64,000 bases of DNA from Certhia americana. Lineage: Eukaryota; Chordata; Aves; Passeriformes; Certhiidae. The notes beneath the pieces are model-generated. The model was given only the letters and a program-made list of their open reading frames with translations. It made no database searches and had not been told where the DNA came from. How positions within the stretch are numbered: the first letter of the stretch is position 1; each line of letters begins with the position of its first letter. Location: NCBI GenBank assembly GCA_018697195.1, contig JAGMWU010000127.1:1-64000 (forward strand), given 5' to 3'. Made by a program: the position numbers and the translations under genes. Positions 40,305 through 51,500 of this stretch are shown piece after piece.

Positions 40305-40400
40305 GCCTCAGGGACAGCTGAGCCCCTCATGGATAGCTGAGCCTCTCATGGATAGCTGAGCCCCTCATGGATAGCTGAGCCTCTCATGGATGCCTGAGCT
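40305..40400 (+). repeat. Minisatellite, 19-bp unit, about 5 copies
   Basis: Tandem units of CTCATGGATAGCTGAGCCY, with alternating C/T at the end of each unit. The first and last copies are diverged. It lies just beside the CR1 fragment at 40462. Confidence 0.9.
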
Positions 40401-40461
40401 CGCGGACACCAGGCTGGATGGGCTCAGTCCCACTCTCTTCAGGTTCACCAGAACACTCCCG

Positions 40462-40815
40462 CAGCCTCATAGAGCTATCCAGCTTGGAAGGGACCTCCAG
40501 TGATCATCCCTGCCCCAGCAGGGTCACCTGGAGCAGGTAGCACAGGAACATCTCCAGGTGGGCTTGGAATGTCTCCGGAGAGACTCTGTGGCCACCATGC
40601 GCAGCTGTTCCAGTGCCCTGCCACCCTCAGTGTAAAGCTCTCCTACATGTTGAGGTGGAACTCCTTGTGTTTTTTAGTTTGTGCCCAACCGTTCCTTGTC
40701 CTGTCACTGGGCACCACTGAAGTCTGGCACTTTCTCTTTGGCACCTGCCTTGGAGATATTTACATGTGTTGATGAGATTCCCCTCTTTCCCACAGAGACC
40801 TAAAGCTGGACTTAG
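40462..40815 (-). mobile_element. CR1-type LINE 3' fragment, minus orientation
   Basis: Reverse-complement CR1 sequence: CATAGAG..TTGGAAGGGACCTCCAG near the left end, then TGTTCCAGTGCCCTGCCACCCTCA, CCGTTCCTTGTCCTGTCACTGGGCACC, and GATATTTACATGTGTTGATGAGATTCCCCTC. These are the usual 3'UTR and terminal ORF2 phrases in order. It is truncated at the 5' end like most CR1 copies. It lies about 1.2 kb upstream of DCP1B exon 1. Confidence 0.85.
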
Positions 40816-40961
40816 CTTTAGGATATTGAGACACTAATTTTGAAGCTTTGCTGAAATCAGTTAAAATTCAGAGGATGGTTAAGAGAGACCAGATTTTAGA
40901 TAAGCTATCCCGGATCTAATAACTCATTGCCTGTCAAGTTTATGTTTGTGTAAGCTGGGCT

Positions 40962-41422
40962 TGTAACAAAAAACAAGGAAATTGATCAATAGACCCCAAA
41001 AACACAAGATGATTGCAGACCCTCTATCTCTAGAAACAGCCTTGGGAACAGGAAACTATAAGGTTTTTCCAAGGAGTAATTTATCACATATCCATCAAAA
41101 GTTGAAAGTTTAGAACAAGGAAGACTAGTTTTACTTCCTCCTTTTGGTGACCACTCCCCACATAAGACCCCCGACTCATTTCAGAGAACAAACTACGCAT
41201 GCTTAATAGCCTTTGTGTCAATTAGCATACGAAGCGGAGGAGGTGACAGGAGTATGAATATGCATTTGTATTTTGTGTATTCAACATTTTTGTGGATAAA
41301 AGGCTTTGTAATCACCTGTGATCTCTGCAGTGCGTATTGGGGAGTTATCCCACGCAGCTGCCCGGCCGTCAATAAACATACACTTTCTAACTGAACTGCT
41401 AGAGAGTCTTTTGTCTGTCACA
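40962..41422 (+). mobile_element. Solo LTR of an endogenous retrovirus
   Basis: A 461-bp segment begins TGTAACA and ends TGTCACA. It has the internal order of a retroviral LTR: a U3-like part, a TATA-like GGATAAAAGG at 41294, a polyadenylation signal AATAAA at 41371, then a short T-rich U5. No internal retroviral genes flank it, so it is a solo LTR left by recombination. I could not find an intact target-site duplication, so the 5' boundary is tentative. The orientation is the same as DCP1B, whose start codon is 558 bases downstream. Confidence 0.75.
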
Positions 41423-41648
41423 GTTGAGTATCGATATTAGATCGATATTCATATTTTAATAAATCAGTATCAGTTTCTTGGTATGCATCTCCTAAAACAG
41501 GCGCAGCTCCCGCACGTCCCCTCCTAAGGGATGAGCCCAGCCGCAGCAGGACCACCACGGCACTCCCAGGCCAGGCACCAGCTGAAGCCACCAGGCTCAG
41601 CCCGGCTCACTGTGCCGCGTGTGGGATGGTGTGTTTCATTATTATTTC
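41423..41648. other. Spacer between solo LTR and right inverted-repeat arm
   Basis: Contains a duplicated ATCGATATT motif (about 41430-41450) and a GC-richer part at about 41500-41625. No gene. Confidence 0.5.
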
Positions 41649-41810
41649 AAATAATTTGAAATATGTGATCTTTTCAGCCCACGTTTATTAAGGCGCTCAG
41701 CAGCTTTGCACTGGAATACTTTCCTCACGCTCTAAAGTTGAAACTCTCAGTCGTGCTCTGAGACCTCTTCTTAACGCCAGCCCTAGTGGTTATAACAATT
41801 TTAGTCTTTT
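41649..41810 (-). repeat. Right arm of long inverted repeat, abutting the DCP1B CpG island
   Basis: This is the inverted counterpart of 36800-36960. In the minus orientation it carries AATAAA (plus TTTATT at 41684). The match ends at about 41810, exactly where CpG-rich DCP1B promoter sequence begins, so the AT-rich arm forms the upstream edge of the promoter. Confidence 0.85.
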
Positions 41811-42310
41811 CGCGCTGATGCGGACACTCCAAGAGACCGCCGTCCATCGCTGTCCCAACCCTGTGCCCGCCACCGCCCGCCATCCTGACCGCTCGGCGCT
41901 CGGCGCTCGATTGCGGCGGCTGCTCCCGGGGCGGCGCGGCTCGGCAGTGGATTGGCGGGGGCTGCGCGGCGGGCGCAAGATGGCGGCGGCGCTGGGCCGG
42001 GGGCTGGACATCAGCCTGGCGGCGCTGCGGCAGCACGACCCCTACATCAGCGGCATCGTGGACGTGGCCAGCCAGGTGGCGCTCTACACCTTCGGCCACC
42101 GCGCCAGCCAGTGGGTACGTGCGCGTGCCCGCCACGCCCACCGCGCGCCGCCGGGGGGCGGGGCCTTGCCAATCCCCGCCCTCCTGCACGCCCCGCCCCC
42201 CGGCGGGGCCGAGGTGTGAGGGTGGGGGAGCGGGAGGGCGGCGCCGGTGCGGCCCGCCCGTGACTACGGAGTGCCCCTCAGTGCCCTCCCGGGCACCCCG
42301 GAGAGCCCCG
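41811..42310 (+). promoter_or_regulatory. DCP1B: DCP1B CpG-island promoter
   Basis: GC-rich, CpG-dense sequence begins abruptly at about 41810, at the end of the AT-rich inverted repeat copy, and runs through exon 1 into intron 1. No TATA box is seen. An inverted CCAAT box (ATTGG, about 41951) followed by GCGGGGG lies about 30 bases before the start codon. A YY1-like AAGATGGCGGC overlaps the ATG. This is the usual makeup of a TATA-less housekeeping promoter. The transcription start cannot be placed from sequence alone. Confidence 0.75.
41980..42114 (+). CDS. DCP1B: DCP1B exon 1 (decapping cofactor, start of EVH1 domain)
   Basis: DCP1 proteins bind and activate the DCP2 decapping enzyme in cytoplasmic mRNA decay. 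The exon encodes 45 complete codons, MAAALGRGLDISLAALRQHD and then PYISGIVDVASQVALYTFGH followed by RASQW, ending exactly at the tryptophan before a GTACGT donor. The block SLAALxxHDPYI and the run VASQVALYTFGHRA identify the DCP1 family. IVDVASQVALYTFGHRA points to the B paralogue; DCP1A, as I recall it, has a clearly different sequence there. The ATG at 41980 has A at -3 and G at +4. It lies in AAGATGGCGGC, a good YY1-type motif often found at housekeeping starts. An in-frame ATG 54 codons upstream (41818) has a poor context and adds residues unlike the family, so I did not use it. Exon 1 lies in a CpG island. Confidence 0.95.
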
Positions 42311-43265
42311 CGGTGCCCGGGAGTGGAGCCTTGGGAGGCTGCAGGAGGGGTGGAGTTCCACCACGTGCGCTGGAGGCTGGGGTTTAGGTTGGAGCTGCGG
42401 GAGAAAAGGGCTTAACCTCGGGCAGTGGGAGGCTGTGGTTTAATCTGGGGTAGTGTAGGCTGGGGTTTAGTCTAGGGCTGTGGAAGCTGGAGTTTAGCCC
42501 GAGGCCACGGGAGACTGGGGTTCAACCTGGGGCCGTGAGGTTTAATTTAGAGCTGTGGAAGCTGGCGTTTAGCCCGGGTCTGGTTTTCAACCCAAGGCCA
42601 TGGAAGACTGGGGTTTAACCCAGGGCTGAGGTTTAATCCAGGTCTGGTTTCTATCCCAAGGCCATGGAAGACTGGGGCCTCAGGCACTCGTCTGCCCTTC
42701 TGACACCTATAACAAAACCCAAATGTGTGCAAGAGTGGTGGACTTACCAATGCAAAAAGCATTGTTGTAAGATGTACAAACATAATTACCTTGGGGAAAC
42801 TTCAGGTAATAAAACATTCGGGCTCTTGGCAGGTGGTTTTTGGCTTGCTGTATGGTGAGATTTAGGGCCTGTGTTTGAAGAACCTGCCCAATCTGCCTTT
42901 TGTGTTGTTTTCCCCCATCTCTGTGCCAAACATCATCCCTGAGGGCACATGCCCTTTGAAAACTTTTCTCTCTGCCTCTTGCCTTTATGTTGTGCTCAGA
43001 ATTATCCTAGTGCAATGTTTAATGTCATGGTGGTGTGCCTGCAGCATTTCATATCTTACCTCAAACCCTGGGTCAGCTGCAGGGTGACCTGTGCTAGCTC
43101 CAGCCTCTCACCACCAGCCCATGAAATTTGGTTTAGTTATTTTTTTCCTGAGTTGGGTGAAAGAGGTATAACTGATGGTAATCGTAAAAGAGAGAAAAGG
43201 GGGTTCACTGATGGTAAGCAAAATGCTGCTGTGTTTTCAACTGTCTTAATTTTCCTCTTCTTCAG
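42115..43265 (+). other. DCP1B: DCP1B intron 1
   Basis: An 1,151-bp intron with GTACGT donor and TTCTTCAG acceptor. The first 200 bases are CpG-island sequence, followed by the 27-bp minisatellite and then ordinary AT-richer sequence. Confidence 0.9.
42372..42680 (+). repeat. Degenerate minisatellite in DCP1B intron 1, about 27-bp unit
   Basis: Around twelve diverged tandem units built on AGGCTGGGGTTTAACCTGGG followed by GCTGTGG, some shortened to about 20 bp. The G-rich strand is the DCP1B sense strand. It begins about 260 bases after the exon 1 donor. Confidence 0.85.
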
Positions 43266-43306
43266 GAGAAGACGGATGTGGAGGGAACGCTGTTTGTTTA
43301 CACAAG
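43266..43306 (+). CDS. DCP1B: DCP1B exon 2 (EVH1 domain)
   Basis: A 41-base exon, found by matching the next expected protein segment rather than by length. It encodes EKTDVEGTLFVYT plus the first two bases of an arginine codon. It is preceded by a pyrimidine-rich tract ending TTCTTCAG and followed by GTGAGG. It joins exon 1 in phase 0, giving ...RASQW-EKTDVEGTLFVYTR, which runs into the conserved beta strands of the DCP1 EVH1 fold. The intron before it is 1,151 bp. The exon is too short to be seen by open-frame length alone. Confidence 0.94.
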
Positions 43307-45467
43307 GTGAGGACACTGTATTTTGACATATGCAGGTGACATCTGTGGGTATGGAAAAGCTGGCTGGCATGGAGCATGGCTGAATGAAATAAAATGCTCC
43401 TCTTTGTTCAAGGATGAAAAGAAACTGAAACTGCCAGAAGCAAATGTGGGAAAGAAAACACGCTGATGGAGACATGACCTTGTATTTTGATAAGACTTCC
43501 AAATGTGATTTAAATGTCAGTATGGGCAAACTGTAGAAGTCTTTTGTGTCGGTTTAAATAGGATCTTCAGTTTAAAAGTGTCTGAACAAAAAAGAGTGAA
43601 GTAAATAATGGTACTGCTTAAAGGAAGGGAATGGCATAGGTTTTGAAATATTGTTTCCCCTGCTTAGGGAACTTTCATACTACTTATGTCTATTCATTTT
43701 CCATGCATATTTCATCCAGCATTTTGGATGGTTTTCATGTTTCTTTTAACAGCAACTCTGATTGTGGCTTTCAGAGCATCCTGTTTTGCGCCATTTGTTC
43801 CAGCACATGTGTTCAGTTGTGAAGCCTGCCCTGTGCTGGGATTTCCATGTTGGTGCCCAGCATTTCTCTGTGATTGCTATTAAAATCAGAAAGTTACACA
43901 GTCAACAGGTCTTGCAGGAGCTGCTGAGGTGTAACACCAAAGCCGAAAGTTTCTTTTTCAGTTTTATATCAAAGAGGATCTAGTAGGAGAGCTGAGAAAG
44001 CAAGCAGTGGCTTTGAGAAGCGTGTGAGGTGACAGAGAGGCCTTGTGAGAAGAGCCTGTGGGAAGTGGGAATGCTGGTTTCAGTCATTGCAGCTCTCTTG
44101 TACCAGCAGTGGCAATGGTCATCAGTAATTTTTCTGAGCTGCTCTCAGGTAAGTGGAGATCAGATACTGTGAAATTGCACCATGAGAAGAAAGCAGCAGC
44201 CCTTTGTTGTGCTGGCACTAGGTGGATGTGGTGACTTGTGTGCTGCAAAACAGAGGCAGTATTTCCTGGTATGTTGGTTTCAAAGCTCAAGAACTGACAA
44301 CATGAAACCTGGTCCTTCTGTGTTTGTTATCTTTCATTGTTGGTTTTGTTGTCAGAGGAGGGATCCAATCAGGGCACAGACTGATGCCTGGCTGCACTTT
44401 AGGCAGCAGTATGGAACAGTTTTAACTTTCATTTTCTGTGACTTTAAACAAATTTTTGAAGTCCTGTAGAAAAGACATTACCAACAGTTTGGAGACCACT
44501 GGTGCTGCCTTTGTTTCTTTTCATTACTGTAGTCACAATGTAAAACGATGTTACCATTTTGCTTGGGCTGACTTATTCACTGCTCAGCTCATCTTTGTGA
44601 ATTTGAGTAACACTCAAAAAGCCAGACTTCCAACGGGGTGAACACCAGTGGAAGTGGACTGTTTGTTTAGGTGAAGTATTTACCCTTGCCAACAAGGATT
44701 TGCCTTTTGTTTTTTATTTACTTGACTCCAATCCTGTAATAGAGGTTCCTGTGTTTTGGTTTCATAGAGAAATCCACATACCAGCAGTTAAGCAGAGCTG
44801 GCACTTTTCCCAAATGTTTAGCCATCATCTTTTCCTTTATTGCCAAACTTGGCAATACTCTTTGAAAACTCCTTGAAAGGAGTGTCTCCTGTCAGGATCA
44901 TGACAGGTTTAACAGTTTTATTTCAGTGACTTGAAGTGTAATCTCCATGAATGAGCATAATGATTTAGAGTCATAGCACAGTTTAGGTTCATCATTTATC
45001 AGGGATCATTCAGAGATGGGGAGGATTCACAGCTGCTCTGGAGCAGCCTGTTTCAGTTTCTAACATGGTGACTTTTATCCTTACGTTTTAGGTGGTGTAA
45101 AAAATTCTCTCTTTGATGACTGTTAGTATGTGCAGTTGTTAATCTGAGTGCTGAGAACTTGTCTTGCTCTGACTTGTTTTAATTTCTGCTTTCTAGTTCA
45201 GTGAGGAGCTGTAGGGTAGATGGTGGCAATGGATCATGTGATGCTGATGGTCTGTTTATTTCTCATACATAACGTAGGGCTTTGCCATAATTAAAGAGAT
45301 TACCAAAACTGCAAGAGTCAGTTGTTATTTCCTTGGCAACAAAATTAGATTTTTGTAGCATCTTTTAGATATAAGTAAGTAATGAATTTGGAGCACTACA
45401 CAACAAAGAAATTCTTGTGATTTCCTTTTTCCTTGACTTGATGGAATTTCTACTTGTTCCTTTTCAG
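43307..45467 (+). other. DCP1B: DCP1B intron 2
   Basis: A 2,161-bp intron with GTGAGG donor and CCTTTTCAG acceptor. No internal gene or repeat recognised. Confidence 0.9.
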
Positions 45468-45595
45468 ATCGGCTTCTCCAAGGCATGGTTTCACAATTAT
45501 GAACAGACTGAGCATGGAAAATCGAACAGAACCTATTACTAAAGACCTTGATTTCCAGCTCCAGGATCCTTTTCTTCTCTACAGAAATGCCAGAT
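45468..45595 (+). CDS. DCP1B: DCP1B exon 3 (EVH1 domain)
   Basis: This 128-base exon completes the arginine codon left open by exon 2. It encodes SASPRHGFTIMNRLSMENRT and then EPITKDLDFQLQDPFLLYRN followed by AR, ending with one base (T) of the next codon. The segments HGFTIMNRL and DPFLLYRNA are DCP1 signatures. The acceptor is a pyrimidine stretch ending TTTTCAG and the donor is GTAAGT. The trailing T fits a leucine codon; from memory the family continues LSIYGIWFYD. No such segment was found to the right, so intron 3 exceeds 18 kb in this window. Exons 1-3 together give 101 codons plus one base, an uninterrupted reading frame with no sign of decay. Confidence 0.95.
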
Positions 45596-48500
45596 GTAAG
45601 TATGTGACATGTTGGGTTAGCTACTGGAGTCAGGTTCTCTTCAGTCTGTTCTTGGTTAAGGTAGTCCAAATGCTTAGACTGCAGCATTCAAGGGGTAAAA
45701 ATGAAGGAATGCATTTTGCTTTATTGATGTGCTGAAAGACAAGAATTGTTCAGTGTTCTCTAAAATGCCACTCTACTAAAGAAAGTATTAGGATGTGCTT
45801 AGAAGTAATCTCCTCATTTAACTGACAAGTTGTGGTTGTATGTGGTTGCCTGTATGGGCTGAGAGAGACTGAGAAAGTGTGTGTGTTTTCTGAATGCACC
45901 CCAGTCACTGCTGTGAAGTCTCAGTGTAATATCTGTAGTCTTGATTTTCTGCATAAAAATAGACTAATGCAGCCAATTCCAACCTCGTGTTCTGCTCCAG
46001 CTCCCAAATACTGTTCTTAGAGCATGTTGGAAGGCAGGTTGCTTCTCAACTATTAGGCGTAACTCTTGACAACGTAATGCTGAGTCTAATTTAAACCCTG
46101 CTGAAAGACAAACTTATTACTTTGGGCTTTCTGTTGATATTGCATGATTATCTTTGCACAAGAATTAGCAAGTGTCAGGAAAGCTCAGAAATGAGTGGAA
46201 GACATGAGGAAGCCTATTTGTGCCTGCAGATCTGCACACAGACTGTTACAATGTGCAGGGAGCAGTTGTAAATCCAGTTTGTAGCTGTGCTTGGAAGCAG
46301 AAGGACACGATCTGGGCTTTGTCCTTTTTGCATGAAAGCAGATTGCAGAAATGGTTTATGTGAACTGTGATGCTTAAGTTACCTCTGAATGAAATAAAGG
46401 CAAAAGGAATCCATGGCTTGCAAAGCAGCCTGGTTTGATAATCTGCTAGACCTTCTTATGTCATAAACTAATTTGGAGTTGGGAAATTTATCAAGAGGGA
46501 ATCCTGTTGTTCACACACACTATGTGGTAGAAGCAATAGAGAAAGAACATTCTAAATAGCATAAATGAAACCACTATTTTAGGGACTATTTGCTAGGTTG
46601 ACAAAGAATTTGAATTCAGAAGGAAAGTGGAAAGAGTTGCAGACATCTCCAGGCTAACCTATACTGGGCCAGACATTAGGATTTTAAGTACTGTGACATG
46701 TCTTTATCCCATCTGATTTTGAGGACTTTTTCTTATGTAGCTGTAATCTTGTTTAATCTCATTTTGAAAATTCATTAATATACTTAATATGTAAGTATAT
46801 ACCAGTATCTACCTTTTGAAACCTGATCTATTAATTTTTTATTTTTGTTGACACAAGTGGTATAATGAACAATAAGAAGTTGTCATAATTCTGTGGTGAC
46901 AGAAAATACGTTTTTAGTCTGATTCCTGCACATAAATTGTAATTTGTTTCTTTTTTTACTAAGAGAAAAATCAGGGCTTGGGGGATGTAAGCTCTTTCTT
47001 CACTGAGAGATGTGAAAAGATTTGCAGGGTCTCAAATTTAAGTAGCAGCCTGTGCTTCTGAGCAGGATGCCTGGGTCTGTGGATCTGATTTTTTCTAGCG
47101 TTAGCTGTTTGATCGAACCATGGGTAAATCTATACCTCTGGTTGAATTGAGAGTTTGGTTGTCAGAGAGCAGATTCATGTTTGTTTTACTAAAAAAAAAC
47201 CCTATAAATTCTGTCAGTATCAGGTGAGTTCTAGGTGTTTATCTTGTTAAAATATTCTTACAAAGGCTCAATTATTATTTCTTCAAGAAAACTGAAGGTT
47301 TTGATACTAGGAGAAGCTGTTGTTTTCTCAGATTTTCATGAAGACATCTGTTTCCAGAGCAAATTTGAAGACAATTTTTACCAGCTTATTTGACTTTTCC
47401 AGGCTTTCTTTAGGTCCCTACAAATAGTTCATATGGTGATTTCTTCAGTGAGTTGCAGATACCTCTTCCTTATTTTGCACTGCAAAGCCTTTGCAGCATA
47501 AAATAAAGGGATTTCCTTGACAATAAATACTGGTTTTCAAAAGGGTCTCATCCAAGCACAGTTTTGAATATCCTCTTGAATTTTCTATATGAATATTTTC
47601 TTGCTCTTGTGCTTTATTGTACAACTTGCCTTTATAGTTTTTCTTGGTAAAGCTAAGGCTTGAAGCTTATTCCTTGTTAAATGAAGTTTTCATACAAAAC
47701 TGGGACATTTAGGCCCTTATGTTTTAGAATTATTTTTATCTCCTGCTTTCACATACTAACAAGGAGTACTCAGTAATAGCTGTTTACTTGGCAGAACAGT
47801 GGACAGTTTGGCAGTAATACTTAACAGTATCTGGAAATAAATTATCTTTTTCTAACATGTTTTTTGACTTGGTGCATCTTAGGCTGTTTTTCATCCATAT
47901 CTTCTTATTAGATCTAACAAAACTAAGTTTTCTCTGTGTTTCTCATTGCTGGCCCTGCCCATTTTTTTTTTTTCCAATATTCAAAATTCATTTTGTACAG
48001 CTGAGTATCTGTGGCTAGCTGTATTGCTGGGTCTAAAATAAATCTTTTTGGCAGCAAAAGGTGGTACTTGTGTACTTGTGGGACATACCCAACACCATTT
48101 TGTCATGTATGTAATAGCTACCCTTTTGTAAAGCTTGTTTTGTATCCAATATATGATCACAATAGAAAAAAAACTTTCCAGAATTATACAAAATAAATGT
48201 AAACATTAGAAATGCTTAAAATAAAAAAGGTATATTTAATATTTTTACTTTCTTTATTTCATCTTCCTTTTATTGTTTCATGTGATCCTGGTTATCTTAA
48301 GTTGAAATATTGTCTAAACACCATGTTGGAGACAGTCTAATCCCAGGTCTTTTCAAGTTGGATTTGGGATCCATGCCAGTTAATGTTTGCACTGATCCAT
48401 TATTTCAAGCAAAGTTTTGTTTGGGAAATCTGTTAGGATAGAGCTGGGGTATTCATTTCAAAGCAGGAGGGAAGCTCAAATCACAGTTTTTAATGCCAGC

Positions 48501-51500
48501 AGAAATCTTTGTCCACCAAGGAACAGAAGATATATGGATCAAACAGGCAATTTTCAATGTGACCTTTAAACTTCTATAGTTAACTGCAATTTTAGATGCT
48601 TGCTTTCTGAGAGCAAGACAGTAGTTCTGGTTTTGTTTAGATGACCTAACAATTTTAAATTTTTTTTAAAATTTCATGAGTTATGCATTTGACTAATCTT
48701 AACTACACAATTATTGCCTTTTCATTAGTTTTTGGTGATAGTTATTGGGAAAACTAATGTTCAGAACCTGCTGCTTAAGCCTCAATCCTGCTTAAGTGGA
48801 TTGATGTAATTCAGAAGAAATACATAGCAGTAAATTATTGATTAAATTAGCTTAATTTCCTCCCTTTAGCAGCTGTACAATAATTACAGTTGTTCCCCAC
48901 TCTCTATATACCGGGCGTTTATGTCTGTGTGCTGGGTCAGGGAATTATTTCTTAATTTTGCTCATTTACCTTTTCATCACTGAATGCTGCTTTTGATGCT
49001 TATGGGAAACAGGGAGTTTGGGGAATATTAAGTTGCTTATCTCAGAGCTGGCTTCACCTTGAGCATTTCAGCTGCCAAGAACACAAGATCCTACCTTAAA
49101 ATAGTATGCTAATTGTGACAATGATCTGATACAGGTTAATTGGGTGCTTTTCTGCTATATTGAGGGGAGAAAGAAATTGTGTGACACGTCAACCAGTATT
49201 CTCTCTCTGACAGTTTCTGTTCCTTTTTGGAGGTAGAAGTTACTTTTCATTTCTGTGCCACACTGTAGCAAGGGCTTTGCTCATGTCATCTCCTAAGCTT
49301 GAAATCGAATAATGCCTACTTAGTGGAAGGTGTCTGCTGAATTTGGGCTTTTGCTGAGGCTCAGCAAGTGGTACAAAAGCAGAGCAGATATGCTTGGTTT
49401 TGGCAAAGCTGTCCAGACACACGTGGTCTGTACATAACCTCACACTTTTTTCAGTTTTTCACTTTAACCTGCCACCATATGTCTCTCAGAACCCTGAATA
49501 TTTTGTATTATTTTTCCAGATTCCTACACTGCAGAGACATCTGGTAAATGGGATAGGAGGGAGAAGGAAGTTTGCCAGCTGTCTAAAGAAATTTTGTGGG
49601 TTTTATATGTGGAGTCTTTTTTTCTTCCCCTGTAGTTCATAATTATGTATGAAAATTTTTCCAAATATATGCGTATGGGCAAATGATTGTAAAATGTTTA
49701 GGAAAAGGTAACAGTGTATATTTTCCTCAAACTATTATTTTTCATTCTTAGATTGTGTTACAGCATCCATGAGCCCTCTCAAATAGAGCAACTCATCTTC
49801 TTTTAGTTCATTTTAGCTCATTTTAGTTCACCCTTCTAAGGAAATACATCGTGATAAAAATACAACTGGATTATAAGTGTCCCACCTCTACAGTGACCCT
49901 GCAAGTATCGTTTCTCTTGTTAAAGACATTTTAGCTTGAAGACTCAAAAAGTTTACTTCTGAAGGGAAAAGGTAGGAGGCAACAAGAAGAGAATCTGAGT
50001 GATATGTAAAAAAGAATCTATGATGAAAAACTATCTTCTTTTTGCTACCATAGTGTCTTTTTCCCCTTGAAATGTGTTCATAGTCTACATTGCATTATTG
50101 TGTAATACAGTGTTTTAAACCTCTTCTTTCTTCTGATTTTTTTTTTTTTTAATTTGAGAATGAAACCAGTATTTGGTGGTAAAATTTCCTTGTGTACATA
50201 TTTAGACTTGGCCTTCTGCATATTGACCAATAAACTACTACTTACTCAATTGAGACAGGCAAAATAGATAATCCAGCCTTTGTCTTTATGATGTAATAGT
50301 TTCTGTTTGATGCTTTTGTTTTGGGTAAAAATGCCAGTTTAAAAAGGAGGACTTTATTTATCAGCCTCTTTTCTGCCAGCATACTGTATCAGGTCCAGTA
50401 TTAAAACCCCAACAGGATGAATGCAGAAAACTGAAATGTGTATTTAATTGATTATTCTTGGTGACAAATTATTGCAATGCTAGTTCATTTTTCAGAATTT
50501 TGAAACAAATACCTGTAAATGTGTTTAACTTAGTCCAGTTTGTATTATTTTTCTCTAAATGTCTCCAAATCAGTGGTCTACTGATTCAGAAATATTACAT
50601 GGCTTTCTGTTGCTGCATCATTACACAAAATGGGGTGATTTTGTCGCAACTGAATAACTTTAAGCCAGTTTCTTCGAGCTTAAGTTTGTTTGCAAAACTA
50701 TTATTCTGGCCTGCTACAACCTACATGTTTTGTTTAAGAAAATATTTCTGTAGTGTAAAACTCTTTGAAAAGTGTTTCTCAATGTGAAACAAAAGTGTAA
50801 ATCAAACTGTAGACATGTTAAGTGATTTCAGCAGAAGGACCTTGCCCTTTTTAGGGATGTATTCTTCTCAGCCTGGTTTTTTGCTAAACAGTTTTGGGTA
50901 AAGCTATTTTTAAAAAATCTGCCTGGACTGACTACTGCCATTTGTTCAGAATACAAATGATTGCGGTTTACCTGAGGTTCTGTCCTTGGAGACATTTTTG
51001 TCTCAGAGATACAAACAAATCTCTCCTCCTTTCCATTCCAGTTTCTCTCCTTTGATCAGCATTTTAAAAATTCATGGTGTATCCAGCGACACAGAACAAC
51101 AGCAGAGGTCATTATTATCTTCTCTGGATGTTCCTGACCTTAAAGTGAAACCTCAGTTTTGCTGAGAGTGTTGGAACGCTAACACTCTTGAGCATAGGCA
51201 TTATTTTCCTTTTTTAAATTTCCAAAAGAAACATACATGCTGAAAATAATTAATGTTTTCCTACGAGTTAATTCTAAACCCAGAAAATGAAGGATGTAGC
51301 ATGAGCTTTGTCATGTTGCATGCATTTTTTTTGGAAACCTGTTTACATTTCTGTACAACTTAACTGTTTTTTAGTTTCTCATCTGCAGATTTTCTTGAGA
51401 AAACCAAGCAAGTTTCTTACTGCCTCTATTTATTGGATTCATAGTGATGATAATTTTTTTCCATGCGAGATGGCCTCTAGCACTCATAAACCAGTTTATA

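Noticed and set aside
42115..42219. Continuation of the DCP1B exon 1 frame past 42114
   Set aside because: The exon ends at a GTACGT donor and the next family residues (EKTDVEGTL) are found in exon 2.
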